Source: CAWKDC01 sp964383495 (GTDB lineage: Bacteria; Pseudomonadota; Gammaproteobacteria; JABCZS01). Taken from it: a stretch of 64,000 nt of DNA. Made by a program: the position numbers and the translations under genes. The notes beneath the pieces are model-generated. The model had not been told where the DNA came from and made no database searches. It saw nothing but the letters and a program-made list of their open reading frames with translations. Each line of letters opens with the position of its first letter. Positions within the stretch are counted from its first letter, which is position 1. The stretch lies in NCBI GenBank assembly GCA_964383495.1, contig CAYLHG010000003.1, positions 70,469 to 134,468 on the forward strand. Direction: 5' to 3'. Of this stretch, positions 16,828 through 26,056 are shown in pieces.

Positions 16828-17589
16828 TTAGGAAAGAATAAAATATAACGCTATTAGGACGGCAATAAACATAAATAACTTTTCAACCCATTTATCCCCT
16901 TTTTTGAGCCCATAGAGGGCACCAAAATAAGTGCCTGCAGCCATGGCAATCAAAACAGTGCCTGCATACGCCCAATGAATAACATTGGTTTCATAATAAA
17001 CGATGATAGAAGTGACGGCTACAAACAGATTGATAACACTACGTGTTCCTGCTGCTTCTAAAAAAGTTTGATTAAATGCGGAAATTAAAATAATATTAAA
17101 TAAAACACCTTGCCCACCAAACATACCGCTTAAAAAACCGGCGGCGGTAAGGAATGTATACCCCAAAATGAGTTTGAGAGGCTTAGGAAACAAGGGTAAT
17201 TTAAGAGCCCAAGCTTGTTTTTGAAGAAGCATGAGTGCTACTACAAAAAGCATGACAACCCCTAACCAGTGCTGTATAAGATGAGTGGGTAAAGAAACCA
17301 GATAATATGCACCCCAGATCGCACCGATACAGGCAAATAGTGCACCAACTATTCCGATTCGGTAGTTGACTTTTTTTTCTTTCTTAAATCCACACCATCC
17401 CGCAAGACTTGAACCTAGCATGCCAAATCGCATAGTGGCAATGGCTTGTACAGGTGTGAACCCGAAAAAAATACAAGTAGGTATAGTTAAGAGCGCGCTG
17501 CCTCCTGTAGTAGCTCCTATAAAATTAAACATAAATAAGGTTACGAAAATGGCTACGCTGTTAAAAAGAAAAGTGGGATCAATAATCAT
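16828..17589 (-). CDS. TauE/SafE-family membrane permease
   Basis: Inner-membrane protein of the TauE/SafE (former DUF81) family, members of which export sulfite, sulfoacetate or related anions. The 253 residues hold about eight hydrophobic helices. The N-terminus FIGATTGGSALLTIPTCIFFGFTPVQAIATMRFG and the mid-protein AAGFLSGMFGGQGVLFNIILISAFNQTFLEAAGTRSVINLF are the two repeat signatures of the fold. The substrate cannot be told from sequence. It stands alone, with the DUF4143 gene downstream on the same strand. Confidence 0.85.
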   Translation of the reverse strand: MIIDPTFLFNSVAIFVTLFMFNFIGATTGGSALLTIPTCIFFGFTPVQAIATMRFGMLGSSLAGWCGFKKEKKVNYRIGIVGALFACIGAIWGAYYLVSLPTHLIQHWLGVVMLFVVALMLLQKQAWALKLPLFPKPLKLILGYTFLTAAGFLSGMFGGQGVLFNIILISAFNQTFLEAAGTRSVINLFVAVTSIIVYYETNVIHWAYAGTVLIAMAAGTYFGALYGLKKGDKWVEKLFMFIAVLIALYFILS

Positions 17590-17751
17590 CTAATAAGGCG
17601 CCCCTTAGTATCAGCAGCGCGTCTGCCTATATTTCTGAACGAGCTAGAAGTTTAAGTGCAAATGGTACCTTCATGCCGCATGGTTGTCAAGGCAATGCAA
17701 AAAAACAATGCGCGGTTGTTATTTAATAATCGGTGTGCTAGAGTGCGTTCT

Positions 17752-18906
17752 ATGTGTAACAAATTATTACTGCTGACATTATTACTGATAGCTAGCGTAG
17801 CTCGTGCGGAAGAAACGTATGAGTCTGCGGGTGTTGCGCCGCAATTTATTTTTAATATTAATGAAGACAACGCTGTGGGCGCTTTGTTTGAAGTGGGTAG
17901 TAACGGTTATTATCGAGGCAATCTTACTTTTGCTGCGCAAGGTAGCGAACAACATTGGTTCAAAGTATCAGGTGAATATTTAGTAGAACATCAAGAAATT
18001 AATTTTGAAGCAGACCCTCGTAATATTTGGGTGGATCAATACGCTGCAGGTGGTACATATCAATATTTTCCCACACTCGCATGGCCAGTGGCCGTGTTGG
18101 GAAATACTTATATGAGCTATGCTCCCAGTCAGCATGTGAATGATTTTCAGCGCATCTCAGAAGCCATGGCTTATGGTGGTAATGCGGGTGTGGATATTTT
18201 CCTCCCTTCTCGCACACAATTAGAAGCAGTGTTGCGTTATGATGTGGTGAATTTCCACAATGCATTTTCGCCTGATAATACAGAGCAAGGTTTTGGTGGA
18301 TCGGGTTTCATTAAACAGTATATTGGTTGTGATTTGAATATGACGGCGGGTACAGATATCACGGCTATCTACAATAATTATTATGCAGCTTTTAATATGT
18401 TATTTCCCTTGGGTACGCAAGCATTCCAACTCGGTATAAAAGGCGAGTATAACGATCCTCATGAAGACTTAACGCGTTCTCTTATTGGTATGGTAACGTT
18501 TGGTTTGCAGCCACAGCAAACGTGTGGCATGAGTGTTGCTAAACGTGAGACATTAGCTTCATTTGCATCTCGCCCCGCTGTTTACATGCCAACAGTACTG
18601 GCTAAGTTGGATCAGGAAGGATCCGGCCTTGATATTTTTGTTCCGGATGGAGTGCTAAATCCTGGGTCGACATCTTATGATATCAGCGTATACTTCGCTC
18701 CTTTTGGACCAGGGCCATTGACGTATGTGTTTAATGGCAGCATTCCGGGTAGTACAGGCATTACGTTTGATGGCTCTACGGGCGTTTTTGCTTACTCAGG
18801 AAGCGGCGGAGGCATCAGTTCTTTCTCGGGTTCTGTGACAGCAACTAATGCTAAAGGTGAGACAATCACGTCCAATGTTTTCACAGTTAGTTATTTCTTT
18901 CCATAA
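17752..18906 (+). CDS. Secreted or outer-membrane protein with Ig-like C-terminus
   Basis: I do not recognise a named family. The ATG at 17752 opens a clear signal peptide (MCNKLLLLTLLLIASVARA, cut before EE). Residues of about 20-260 alternate polar and aromatic strands (WFKVSGEYLVEHQEINF, TQLEAVLRYDVVNFH, AFQLGIKGEYNDP), resembling an outer-membrane beta-barrel. The last 90 residues (GPGPLTYVFNGSIPGSTGITFDGSTGVFAYSG, then VTATNAKGETITSNVFTVSYFF) look like a He_PIG or cadherin-type Ig fold. It is followed closely by rsmG but probably not functionally linked. An upstream in-frame start at 17656 would bury the signal peptide, so it is rejected. Confidence 0.7.
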   Translation: MCNKLLLLTLLLIASVARAEETYESAGVAPQFIFNINEDNAVGALFEVGSNGYYRGNLTFAAQGSEQHWFKVSGEYLVEHQEINFEADPRNIWVDQYAAGGTYQYFPTLAWPVAVLGNTYMSYAPSQHVNDFQRISEAMAYGGNAGVDIFLPSRTQLEAVLRYDVVNFHNAFSPDNTEQGFGGSGFIKQYIGCDLNMTAGTDITAIYNNYYAAFNMLFPLGTQAFQLGIKGEYNDPHEDLTRSLIGMVTFGLQPQQTCGMSVAKRETLASFASRPAVYMPTVLAKLDQEGSGLDIFVPDGVLNPGSTSYDISVYFAPFGPGPLTYVFNGSIPGSTGITFDGSTGVFAYSGSGGGISSFSGSVTATNAKGETITSNVFTVSYFFP

Positions 18907-18932
18907 TTCATATTGAATTGTATACTGCCTTT

Positions 18933-19583
18933 ATGTCAAATTTACCTTCTCATACAGAGAAGCTTCGCGCTTTTCTAACTGCTTACTTGCCGCAAGCGCC
19001 TGTTTCATTACCGCAGAGCGCTGTGGAAGATTTTGTCACCTATTTAACCCTTATGACGCGTTGGCAAGACGTTTTTAATTTAACGGCTATAAAAGCGGCA
19101 GACACGCAAGTCACACATCATATTATGGATGCATTAGCCATTATTCCATTTTTGGAGGGAAAGCGTTTCATTGATGTGGGGACGGGTGCTGGTATTCCTG
19201 GCATAGTGCTAGCCATTGCGAGACCAGATTTTCAACTGACTTTACTCGATTCTGTGGGAAAAAAAATACATTTCTTGCAACAAGTGATAGTAAGCCTTAA
19301 GCTTAAGCAAGTGGAGCTAGTGCAAAATCGTGTAGAAGCCTATCGCGCAGCACCTTTATTTGATGGGGTGATCACGCGCGCATTCAGCAGCATTAATGAT
19401 ATGCTTGTTGATACACAGCATTTGTGTAAAAAAGATGGGCTTTTTTATGCGATGAAGGGGCAATATCCTGCTGCAGAATTAGTTTCTTTGCCTGCTGGGT
19501 TTGAAATGAAAGCGTCGCATGCATTAACGGTTCCGGGGGTGGATGCAGGAAGGCATTTAATAGTGCTTTCTCGAACAGACTGA
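18933..19583 (+). CDS. rsmG: 16S rRNA (guanine-N7) methyltransferase RsmG
   Basis: Methylates G527 of 16S rRNA (GidB). The 216-residue protein has FITYLTLMTRWQDVFNLTA-type N-terminal residues and the SAM-binding motif FIDVGTGAGIPGIVLAIARPDFQLTLLDS. The ATG at 18933 starts MSNLPSHTEK; an earlier in-frame start is weaker. It sits just ahead of parA and parB, the usual rsmG-parA-parB order near bacterial origins. Confidence 0.96.
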   Translation: MSNLPSHTEKLRAFLTAYLPQAPVSLPQSAVEDFVTYLTLMTRWQDVFNLTAIKAADTQVTHHIMDALAIIPFLEGKRFIDVGTGAGIPGIVLAIARPDFQLTLLDSVGKKIHFLQQVIVSLKLKQVELVQNRVEAYRAAPLFDGVITRAFSSINDMLVDTQHLCKKDGLFYAMKGQYPAAELVSLPAGFEMKASHALTVPGVDAGRHLIVLSRTD

Positions 19584-19604
19584 GGGATCATGGGGAGTGA
19601 ACAA

Positions 19605-20423
19605 ATGGCAAAAATAATAGCAATGGCGAATCAAAAGGGTGGCGTGGGGAAGACAACGTCTTGCGTCAATTTAGCTGCATCGGTAGTTGCTGCCAAAAGA
19701 CGCGTATTGCTGGTGGATTTGGACCCTCAAGGTAATGCTACCATGGGTAGCGGTGTTCAAAAATACGCGCTACGCTACACAACGAATGAGGTATTGCTGG
19801 GAACAGCAACACTTGAGCAGGCTATCATCACTGAAACTGCCGGTGGCTATCATCTTCTGCCTGCAAACGCCCGTTTAACAGAAGCGGAAGTATCATTACT
19901 TTCTCAAGAAAATCGTGAAAAGCGTTTAAAAAATGCGTTAACGAATGTGATGGATCATTATGATTATATGTTTTTTGATTGTCCGCCATCATTGAATATG
20001 CTCACAGTCAACGGATTGGTGGCTGCGCAGGCGGTCATTGTTCCCATGCAATGTGAATATTATGCTCTGGAAGGTTTATCGGCGTTGATCCAAACCATTA
20101 ATACTTTAAGCCAAACTGTTAACCCTGGGCTAACGATTGAGGGAATACTGCGGACGATGTATGATCCGCGCAATTGTTTAGCACAAGAAGTGACAGCAGA
20201 ATTGATCAAGCATTTTGGTGACAAAGTATATAAGACAGTGATTCCTCGGAACGTGCGTTTAGCAGAAGCTCCGAGCCACGGTTTGCCTGTGCTACACTAC
20301 GACAAATATTCCCGTGGGGCTGCATGTTATTTGGCCTTGGCAGGAGAGTTTTTAAGACGCCAGCCAACAGATCCTTTGCACGGCACATCAACCCCAAGTG
20401 AACAGGTAGGAGAACTTGCATGA
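19605..20423 (+). CDS. parA: Chromosome partitioning ATPase ParA (Soj)
   Basis: Deviant Walker-A ATPase that moves ParB-parS complexes over the nucleoid. In 272 residues the N-terminus MAKIIAMANQKGGVGKTTSCVNLAAS contains the KGGVGKTT motif, followed by VLLVDLDPQGNAT and FFDCPPSLNMLTVNGL. The ATG at 19605 is chosen because GGGGAG lies about nine bases upstream and the protein then starts as in homologues; ATG 19590 is possible. It overlaps parB by four bases, so they are translationally coupled. Confidence 0.97.
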   Translation: MAKIIAMANQKGGVGKTTSCVNLAASVVAAKRRVLLVDLDPQGNATMGSGVQKYALRYTTNEVLLGTATLEQAIITETAGGYHLLPANARLTEAEVSLLSQENREKRLKNALTNVMDHYDYMFFDCPPSLNMLTVNGLVAAQAVIVPMQCEYYALEGLSALIQTINTLSQTVNPGLTIEGILRTMYDPRNCLAQEVTAELIKHFGDKVYKTVIPRNVRLAEAPSHGLPVLHYDKYSRGAACYLALAGEFLRRQPTDPLHGTSTPSEQVGELA

Positions 20424-21328
20424 CAAGAAAATCCATTTTAGGTACCCCGTTGGGTTCTCTGTTAAGCTCTGCTGTCTTAGAAGAGCCGATGGTCAGCACT
20501 CGTTCGGATTTAACTAGCACTGTCATCACTGCTTCCTCCGCGTCTGACAAAACTAAGCTTACTTACGCGCCTATTGAAAAGCTTGTACGTTCACCGTATC
20601 AGCCTCGTCGTGTATTTAATGAAGCTGCTTTGCAAGAGTTAGCAGATTCTATTCGATCACAAGGGATTATTCAGCCTATTGTGGCGCGCCCTCGTGCGGA
20701 TGGGCAATTTGAAATCATTGCAGGCGAACGTCGGTGGCGTGCTGCGCAATTGGCGGAGCTAACTGAAGTGCCCGTGATTCTGCGCGACGTGGATGAAACT
20801 ACTGCTTCAGCGATGGCAATTATTGAAAACTTACAACGTGAAGATTTAAATCCTATTGAAGAAGCGATGGGTTTGCAGCGCTTGATGACGCAGTTTGGGC
20901 TAACGCATGAGGCAGTGGGCGAGTTAGTGGGCAAATCTCGCGCTATGGTAAGCAATTTATTGCGCTTGTTAAGTTTGCGGGATGAAGTGAAAAATATGGT
21001 AGAGCAGGGTGAAATTGAAATGGGGCACGCACGTGCCTTGTTGGTTTTGTCTCACTCTCGTCAATTAGAATTAGCGCGATTGATTGTTGCTAAAAATTTG
21101 TCGGTGCGTCAAACAGAGGCATCGGTGCGTCAAATGTTAAATAAAGAGGATGCACCTCAAAAAGAAGTCGCGCCACGTGATCCAGATGTCATTGCATTAG
21201 AAGATCGTTTAAGCGAAATTTTGGGTGCAAAAGTACAGATTGATCATCGTGCAAATGGGCAAGGAAAAGTGGTGATTAGCTATTATTCGTTGGAAGCGTT
21301 GGATGGAATTTTAGCCCACATATCGTAA
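20420..21328 (+). CDS. parB: Chromosome partitioning protein ParB (Spo0J)
   Basis: CTP-dependent DNA clamp that loads at parS. The 302 residues include the ParB/Srx CTPase domain (IEKLVRSPYQPRRVFNEAALQELADSIRSQGIIQPIVARP, then EIIAGERRWRAAQLA), the parS-binding helix-turn-helix region (GLTHEAVGELVGKSRAMVSNLLRLLSL), and a C-terminal dimerisation domain. Its likely sites are the five parS palindromes at 2.1-3.7 kb. It shares a four-base overlap with parA, and its 3' end overlaps the convergent EVE gene by 53 bases. Confidence 0.97.
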   Translation: MTRKSILGTPLGSLLSSAVLEEPMVSTRSDLTSTVITASSASDKTKLTYAPIEKLVRSPYQPRRVFNEAALQELADSIRSQGIIQPIVARPRADGQFEIIAGERRWRAAQLAELTEVPVILRDVDETTASAMAIIENLQREDLNPIEEAMGLQRLMTQFGLTHEAVGELVGKSRAMVSNLLRLLSLRDEVKNMVEQGEIEMGHARALLVLSHSRQLELARLIVAKNLSVRQTEASVRQMLNKEDAPQKEVAPRDPDVIALEDRLSEILGAKVQIDHRANGQGKVVISYYSLEALDGILAHIS

Positions 21329-21767
21329 GCCACTCTTCTGGTGTAACCGGCAGCACAGATAACCGGTTCCCTTTTTTCAATAATTGCATATTTTGAAGCA
21401 AAGGGTTTTGTCGCAATATTTCTAATGTAATGATGTGATCCCATTTTTCCACAAGTTTTATGTTCACACCAAACCAGCGTGGCTTGGCGGGGTCACTCTC
21501 CGAAGCATAATAAGGGGATTTGGGATCAAAAGCAGTATGATCAATGCAGCCTGTTTCAGTGATGCGAATAATCCCGACAATGCCGGGCACTTTGCAGCTG
21601 GAATGGTAGAAAAAAGCTAAATCGCCCGGCTTCATCGCATCGCGCAAAAAATTGCGTGCCTGATAATTACGTACGCCATCCCAAAAACCTTCTTGATGTT
21701 TGGCATCCACCAAATCATCAATGCTATACGTTTCTGGTTCTGATTTCATTAGCCAGTATTGGTTCAT
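21276..21767 (-). CDS. EVE domain-containing protein
   Basis: Small PUA-like EVE-fold protein. The family is thought to bind modified bases in DNA or RNA. In 163 residues, MNQYWLMKSEPETYSIDDL, WDGVRNYQARNFLRDAMKPGDLAFFYHS, and KPRWFGVNIK are the expected conserved blocks. The start at 21767 is selected since the family begins with this YWLMKSEPE motif. Its 3' end runs 53 bases into the end of parB on the opposite strand; the shared DNA encodes the C-termini of both proteins. Confidence 0.9.
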   Translation of the reverse strand: MNQYWLMKSEPETYSIDDLVDAKHQEGFWDGVRNYQARNFLRDAMKPGDLAFFYHSSCKVPGIVGIIRITETGCIDHTAFDPKSPYYASESDPAKPRWFGVNIKLVEKWDHIITLEILRQNPLLQNMQLLKKGNRLSVLPVTPEEWLTICGLKFHPTLPTNNS

Positions 21768-21827
21768 CTGAAGATTACCCCCGTTTTCTCTCCTTACCAA
21801 TGTATCATAACGGGAGCTTTAAAAGGC

Positions 21828-21856
21828 TTGCGTTCTTGCTAAATAGCTTATATACT
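21828..21856 (+). promoter_or_regulatory. Promoter of the ATP synthase operon
   Basis: TTGCGT (21828-21833), a 17-bp spacer, then TATACT (21851-21856). It lies shortly upstream of atpI, so a leader of about 20-25 bases is expected. Confidence 0.65.
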
Positions 21857-21879
21857 GCGCGCGAAATCTTTAAGAAGGG

Positions 21880-22272
21880 GTGGTGCAGTTGTTATCCCTA
21901 GGGCGTGCACAAGCATATAAGTTGCTTAGCTGGCAATTAATTGTCTGCTTGCTGACGGCTATCAGTTGGTCTTTCGTTTCCCTTTCTTCAGGTTTAGCAG
22001 CGTTAGTTGGCGGTGGAATTTGCTTGCTAGCCAGTAGTGTTTTTGTGTATTATGCCTTGCGGCAAGGCGCTGCACGGCAAGCCCGGCAAATTGTGACGAT
22101 GCTGTTTTTAGGTGAGTTTTTGAAAATAGCCATCATCGTGGTGATGTTTGGCGTTGTATTTTTGTATACGACCTTGGCACCTGTGCCTGTGTTAGTAGGT
22201 TTTCTTGCAACACAAGCCATGTTCTGGGTAGCCCCATTTATTTTTAAACGAGCGATACAGGCAAAGCAATGA
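21880..22272 (+). CDS. atpI: ATP synthase protein I
   Basis: Small four-helix membrane protein that assists assembly of the c-ring. The 130-residue reading has helices LIVCLLTAISWSFVSLSSGLAALVGGGICLLASSVFVYYAL and FLGEFLKIAIIVVMFGVVFLYTTL, then VLVGFLATQAMFWVAPFIF, typical for AtpI. The start is uncertain: GTG at 21880 or 21883, or TTG at 21889, after AAGAAGGGG; the last gives the best spacing. It overlaps atpB by four bases and begins the atp operon. Confidence 0.9.
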   Translation: MVQLLSLGRAQAYKLLSWQLIVCLLTAISWSFVSLSSGLAALVGGGICLLASSVFVYYALRQGAARQARQIVTMLFLGEFLKIAIIVVMFGVVFLYTTLAPVPVLVGFLATQAMFWVAPFIFKRAIQAKQ

Positions 22273-23039
22273 CAGATGGCCATTTAACACCTTCTAGTTA
22301 TATCGCGCACCACTTGACCCATTGGTCAGTGGGCAAGGGTTTTTGGACCTTTCATTTAGATACATTAATTATTTCTGCGGTTTTAGGTGTTTTCTTTTTA
22401 GCTATTTTCCGTTATGCAGCGGTGCGTGCGACCAGCGGTGTGCCTGGTAAGTTGCAGAATTTTGTTGAGATTCTTGTAAAGTTTGTCGATGCGCAAGTAC
22501 AAGATAGTTTTCATGGTAAGACGTTATTTTTAGGCCCATTAGCGCTCACTATTTTTGTATGGGTCTTTTTAATGAATTTTATGGACTTGTTCCCCGTGGA
22601 TATTTTGCCGCGTGTAATGACCTTGTTTGGTGTGGATTATTTCCGCGTTGTGCCAACGGCCGACTTGAATTTAACCTTGGGTATGTCGTTAACAGTATTG
22701 CTGCTGGTAATCGTTTATAATATCAAAGGCAAAGGTGGTATGGGCTTTTTGAAAGATGTTTGTACGCATCCATTTGGCCCTAAATTAATGCCTGCCAATA
22801 TTGCATTGCGTATTGTAGAAGAGTTAGCGAAACCAACATCACTTTCCATGCGGTTATTCGGTAACTTGTATGCGGGTGAGTTGATCTTTATTTTGATTGC
22901 TGCTTTGTTGCCTTGGTATGTTCAATGGACAGCAGGCAGCATTTGGGCGATTTTCCATATTCTGGTTATCACCCTGCAAGCCTTTATTTTCATGATGTTA
23001 ACCGTTGTTTATTTGAGCATGGCGCATGAAAGTCACTGA
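22269..23039 (+). CDS. atpB: ATP synthase subunit a
   Basis: Membrane stator of Fo that forms the two proton half-channels against the c-ring. The 256 residues contain the core RIVEELAKPTSLSMRLFGNLYAGELIFILIAALLP, including the conserved arginine essential for rotation (SLSMRLFGN), and the final QAFIFMMLTVVYLSMA helix. The start overlaps atpI by four bases. Confidence 0.97.
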   Translation: MTDGHLTPSSYIAHHLTHWSVGKGFWTFHLDTLIISAVLGVFFLAIFRYAAVRATSGVPGKLQNFVEILVKFVDAQVQDSFHGKTLFLGPLALTIFVWVFLMNFMDLFPVDILPRVMTLFGVDYFRVVPTADLNLTLGMSLTVLLLVIVYNIKGKGGMGFLKDVCTHPFGPKLMPANIALRIVEELAKPTSLSMRLFGNLYAGELIFILIAALLPWYVQWTAGSIWAIFHILVITLQAFIFMMLTVVYLSMAHESH

Positions 23040-23068
23040 TTTTTTAAGTTAATCCAATAGGAGGAGTT

Positions 23069-23395
23069 ATGCAAACCTTGAGTCCCGCGGCGATTGAATT
23101 ATTAGCCACACTAACGGCGCAAATTCAATCTGTCACAGCATTAGCTGCGGCTATTTTGATCAGCTGCGGTGCTATCGGCACAGCGCTGGGTTTTGGTATT
23201 TTGGGTGGTAAGTTTTTGGAAAGCGCTGCGCGTCAACCTGAAACAGTTCCTATGCTAACCATTCGTATGTTCATTATTGCTGGTTTGCTTGATGCTGTAT
23301 CGATGATCGGTGTGGCGATTGCATTGCTTTTCACATTTGCAAATCCATTCTTGGGCGCTGTTCAACAAGCGTTTATGATGGGTGTAGCAGGTTAA
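23069..23395 (+). CDS. atpE: ATP synthase subunit c
   Basis: Proteolipid hairpin of the rotating c-ring. The hairpin is clear: a first glycine-rich helix (ILISCGAIGTALGFGILGGKFLESAARQPE), the RQP loop at about residues 55-57, and a second helix with the proton-carrying aspartate in GLLDAVSMIGVAIALLF (D75). There is no sodium-type ligand pattern visible, so proton coupling is inferred. At 108 residues it is longer than the 79 of E. coli, with an extra N-terminal stretch of about 20 and a C-terminal stretch of about 12. AGGAGG precedes the ATG. Confidence 0.97.
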   Translation: MQTLSPAAIELLATLTAQIQSVTALAAAILISCGAIGTALGFGILGGKFLESAARQPETVPMLTIRMFIIAGLLDAVSMIGVAIALLFTFANPFLGAVQQAFMMGVAG

Positions 23396-23419
23396 TTTGA
23401 TATCACGATGAGGTGAGCC

Positions 23420-23890
23420 GTGAATATTAACGCGACACTTTTTGGACAAGCAATTACGTTTGCCATCTTTATATGGTTCACGATGAAGTATGTGTGGCCG
23501 CCAATTATGTCTGCCATTGAACAGCGTGAAAAAAGCATTGCGGATGGTTTAGCTGCGTCTAGAAAATCTATGCATCAATTGGAAAAGGCGCAAGAAGAGG
23601 TGCACCATATTTTGATGGAAGCGCGTCAAAAGGCGACGGATATCATTGCACATGCCAATCAGCGTGCGGATGAGATTGTGAAAGAAGCCGCTGGTAAAGC
23701 TATTCATGAAGGGCAGCGTTTGGTTGCGGCAGCGCACACACGCATTGCTCAGGATGTGAGTAATGCGCGGCAATCTTTGCGTGGTGAAGTGGTAGATTTA
23801 GCGTTAATGAGTGCACAAAAATTATTGAGCAAAAAGCTTGATGACAATGTGCACCGTGATTTCATTAATAAAGTGGTGGATGAGATTTAG
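23420..23890 (+). CDS. atpF: ATP synthase subunit b
   Basis: Peripheral stalk subunit: one N-terminal membrane helix (LFGQAITFAIFIWFTMKYVWPPI) and a long charged coiled coil. The 156 residues match E. coli closely in length. The start is GTG at 23420 with an AGGTGAG site. Followed by atpH after 29 bp. Confidence 0.96.
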   Translation: MNINATLFGQAITFAIFIWFTMKYVWPPIMSAIEQREKSIADGLAASRKSMHQLEKAQEEVHHILMEARQKATDIIAHANQRADEIVKEAAGKAIHEGQRLVAAAHTRIAQDVSNARQSLRGEVVDLALMSAQKLLSKKLDDNVHRDFINKVVDEI

Positions 23891-23919
23891 GCAATCTGAA
23901 TCTTGAGAATGAGGGCAGT

Positions 23920-24462
23920 ATGTCTGACAAAACAATAGCAAGGCCTTATGCACAAGCTGCTTTTGAATATGCAAAAGCGCATGATGTTGTGAGTGCTTGG
24001 CAAGATGCTTTGACCGCATTAACTGCGCTTGCAAAACATCCTGAAATTAAGCAGCTGTTTCACGCATCGCTGTATTCAGATGAGCAATTTGAAGATTTGA
24101 TTGCTGGTTTTGTGGATGCTAAGCCTCAATCACCTTTACGTAATTTCATTCACGTCGTGCTAGAAAATGGTCGTTTTTTCGTATTCCCAGATATTTATGC
24201 TGAGTTTGTGACGTTGCACAATGCAAGCGACACGGTATTGCCAGCAACCGTTACCAGTGCGGTGCCTTTAACAGAAAGTGAAAAAGCGCGCATTGTGGAA
24301 AAGCTGGAATCAAAAACCCAACAAAAAGTGGTGCTTACTTGTGCAGAAGATCATGCACTATTGGGAGGCATTGTGGTTCGTTATGGGGATAAAGTAATTG
24401 ACGCAAGCTTGAAGCATCGTCTATCGGCGCTTGCAAATAATTTGACTGAGTGTGTGGGGTAA
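23920..24462 (+). CDS. atpH: ATP synthase subunit delta
   Basis: Connects the F1 head to the b stalk. The 180 residues begin ARPYAQAAFEYAKAHD and end with the conserved GGIVVRYGDKVIDASLKHRLSALANNL motif. It ends three bases before atpA. Confidence 0.96.
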   Translation: MSDKTIARPYAQAAFEYAKAHDVVSAWQDALTALTALAKHPEIKQLFHASLYSDEQFEDLIAGFVDAKPQSPLRNFIHVVLENGRFFVFPDIYAEFVTLHNASDTVLPATVTSAVPLTESEKARIVEKLESKTQQKVVLTCAEDHALLGGIVVRYGDKVIDASLKHRLSALANNLTECVG

Positions 24463-24465
24463 AGC

Positions 24466-26013
24466 ATGAGTATACATTTGAGTGCAGCTGAAATCAGTGA
24501 TGTGATCAGACAGCGCATTGAGAATTTTGAGGTAGTAGCGGGAGCACGCTCAGAAGGCACGGTGATGAGTGTTTCTGACGGGATTGTTCAAATTGCAGGT
24601 TTGCGCGATGTAATGCAAGGGGAAATGATTGCATTTCCTGGTAATATTTATGGATTGGCATTGAACTTGGAGCGCGACACCGTTGGTGCTATTGTTTTTG
24701 GTGATTACGAAAATTTAAGTGAAGGTGATGTGGTTCACTGCACGGGGCGCATTTTGGAAGTGCCTGTGGGTGATGCATTGTTAGGTCGTGTGGTGAACGC
24801 ATTAGGTCAACCGATTGACGGTAAGGGCCCCATTCAAACAACACTGTCTTCACCAATTGAAAAAGTGGCGCCTGGTGTTATTAGCCGCCAGTCCGTGAAT
24901 CAACCCGTTCAAACAGGTTTGAAATCTATTGACGCGATGACGCCAGTGGGCCGTGGTCAGCGTGAGTTAATCATCGGTGACCGTCAAACAGGTAAAACCG
25001 CCGTAGCGTTAGATACCATTATTAACCAAAAAGATACAGGGGTTAAGTGTATTTACGTAGCCATTGGTCAAAAAGCTTCTTCGGTTGCGCGTGTTGTGCG
25101 TAAGCTAGAAGAGCATGGTGCGTTGGCGCATACAATTGTGGTGGTTGCAACAGCGTCTGAATCTGCGTCTATGCAATACATTGCACCTTATGCTGGGTGC
25201 GCAATGGGTGAATATTTTCGTGATCGTGGTGAAGATGCTTTGATTGTGTATGATGATTTGACTAAACAAGCGTGGGCTTATCGTCAAATTTCATTATTGT
25301 TGCGCCGCCCGCCAGGTCGTGAAGCGTATCCTGGTGACGTATTTTATTTGCATTCTCGTTTGCTTGAGCGTGCTTCGCGCGTGAATGCTGAATATGTAGA
25401 AAGAATGACGAACGGTGAAGTAAAAGGCAAAACAGGTTCTTTAACTGCGCTGCCTATCATTGAAACTCAAGCCGGCGACGTTTCTGCATTCGTCCCTACC
25501 AACGTGATTTCGATCACCGACGGGCAAATTTACTTAGAAACAGATTTGTTCAATGCAGGCTTTCGCCCTGCTATTAACGCAGGTTTGTCGGTTTCTCGTG
25601 TGGGTGGTGCGGCACAAACCAAACTTATTAAAAAGTTGGGTGGTGGTGTGCGTTTGGCATTGGCGCAGTATCGCGAGTTGGAAGCGTTTGCGCAATTTGC
25701 ATCTGATTTGGATGATGCAACACGCAAGCAATTGGAACGTGGTCAGCGCGTGATGGAAGTGATGAAACAAAAGCAATACTCACCCATGTCGGTAGCAGAA
25801 ATGGGCATTATTTTGTTTGCGGCAGATCGCGGTTATTTAGATAGCGTGCCGTTAAATCGCGTTGCTTATTTTGAAGAGTCCTTGTTGACAGCGATGAAAA
25901 GCGAGCATGCTAGTTTGTGCGATTTGTTGAACCGCACAGGTGATTGGTCCGCTGAAATTGAAGCACAATTGAAATCAGCGTTGGATGATTTCAAATCAAG
26001 CTTTGAGGGTTAA
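24466..26013 (+). CDS. atpA: ATP synthase subunit alpha
   Basis: Non-catalytic nucleotide-binding subunit of F1. The 515 residues carry GDRQTGKTAVALD (Walker A), the ALIVYDDLTKQAWAYRQISLLLRRPPGREAYPGDVFYLHSRLLERASR signature, and the N-terminal beta-barrel domain. Length matches the family (513 in E. coli). Confidence 0.98.
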   Translation: MSIHLSAAEISDVIRQRIENFEVVAGARSEGTVMSVSDGIVQIAGLRDVMQGEMIAFPGNIYGLALNLERDTVGAIVFGDYENLSEGDVVHCTGRILEVPVGDALLGRVVNALGQPIDGKGPIQTTLSSPIEKVAPGVISRQSVNQPVQTGLKSIDAMTPVGRGQRELIIGDRQTGKTAVALDTIINQKDTGVKCIYVAIGQKASSVARVVRKLEEHGALAHTIVVVATASESASMQYIAPYAGCAMGEYFRDRGEDALIVYDDLTKQAWAYRQISLLLRRPPGREAYPGDVFYLHSRLLERASRVNAEYVERMTNGEVKGKTGSLTALPIIETQAGDVSAFVPTNVISITDGQIYLETDLFNAGFRPAINAGLSVSRVGGAAQTKLIKKLGGGVRLALAQYRELEAFAQFASDLDDATRKQLERGQRVMEVMKQKQYSPMSVAEMGIILFAADRGYLDSVPLNRVAYFEESLLTAMKSEHASLCDLLNRTGDWSAEIEAQLKSALDDFKSSFEG

Positions 26014-26056
26014 TTCAGAAGGCATTATTTATCCTTCTTAAATGTATGAGGGTCAA

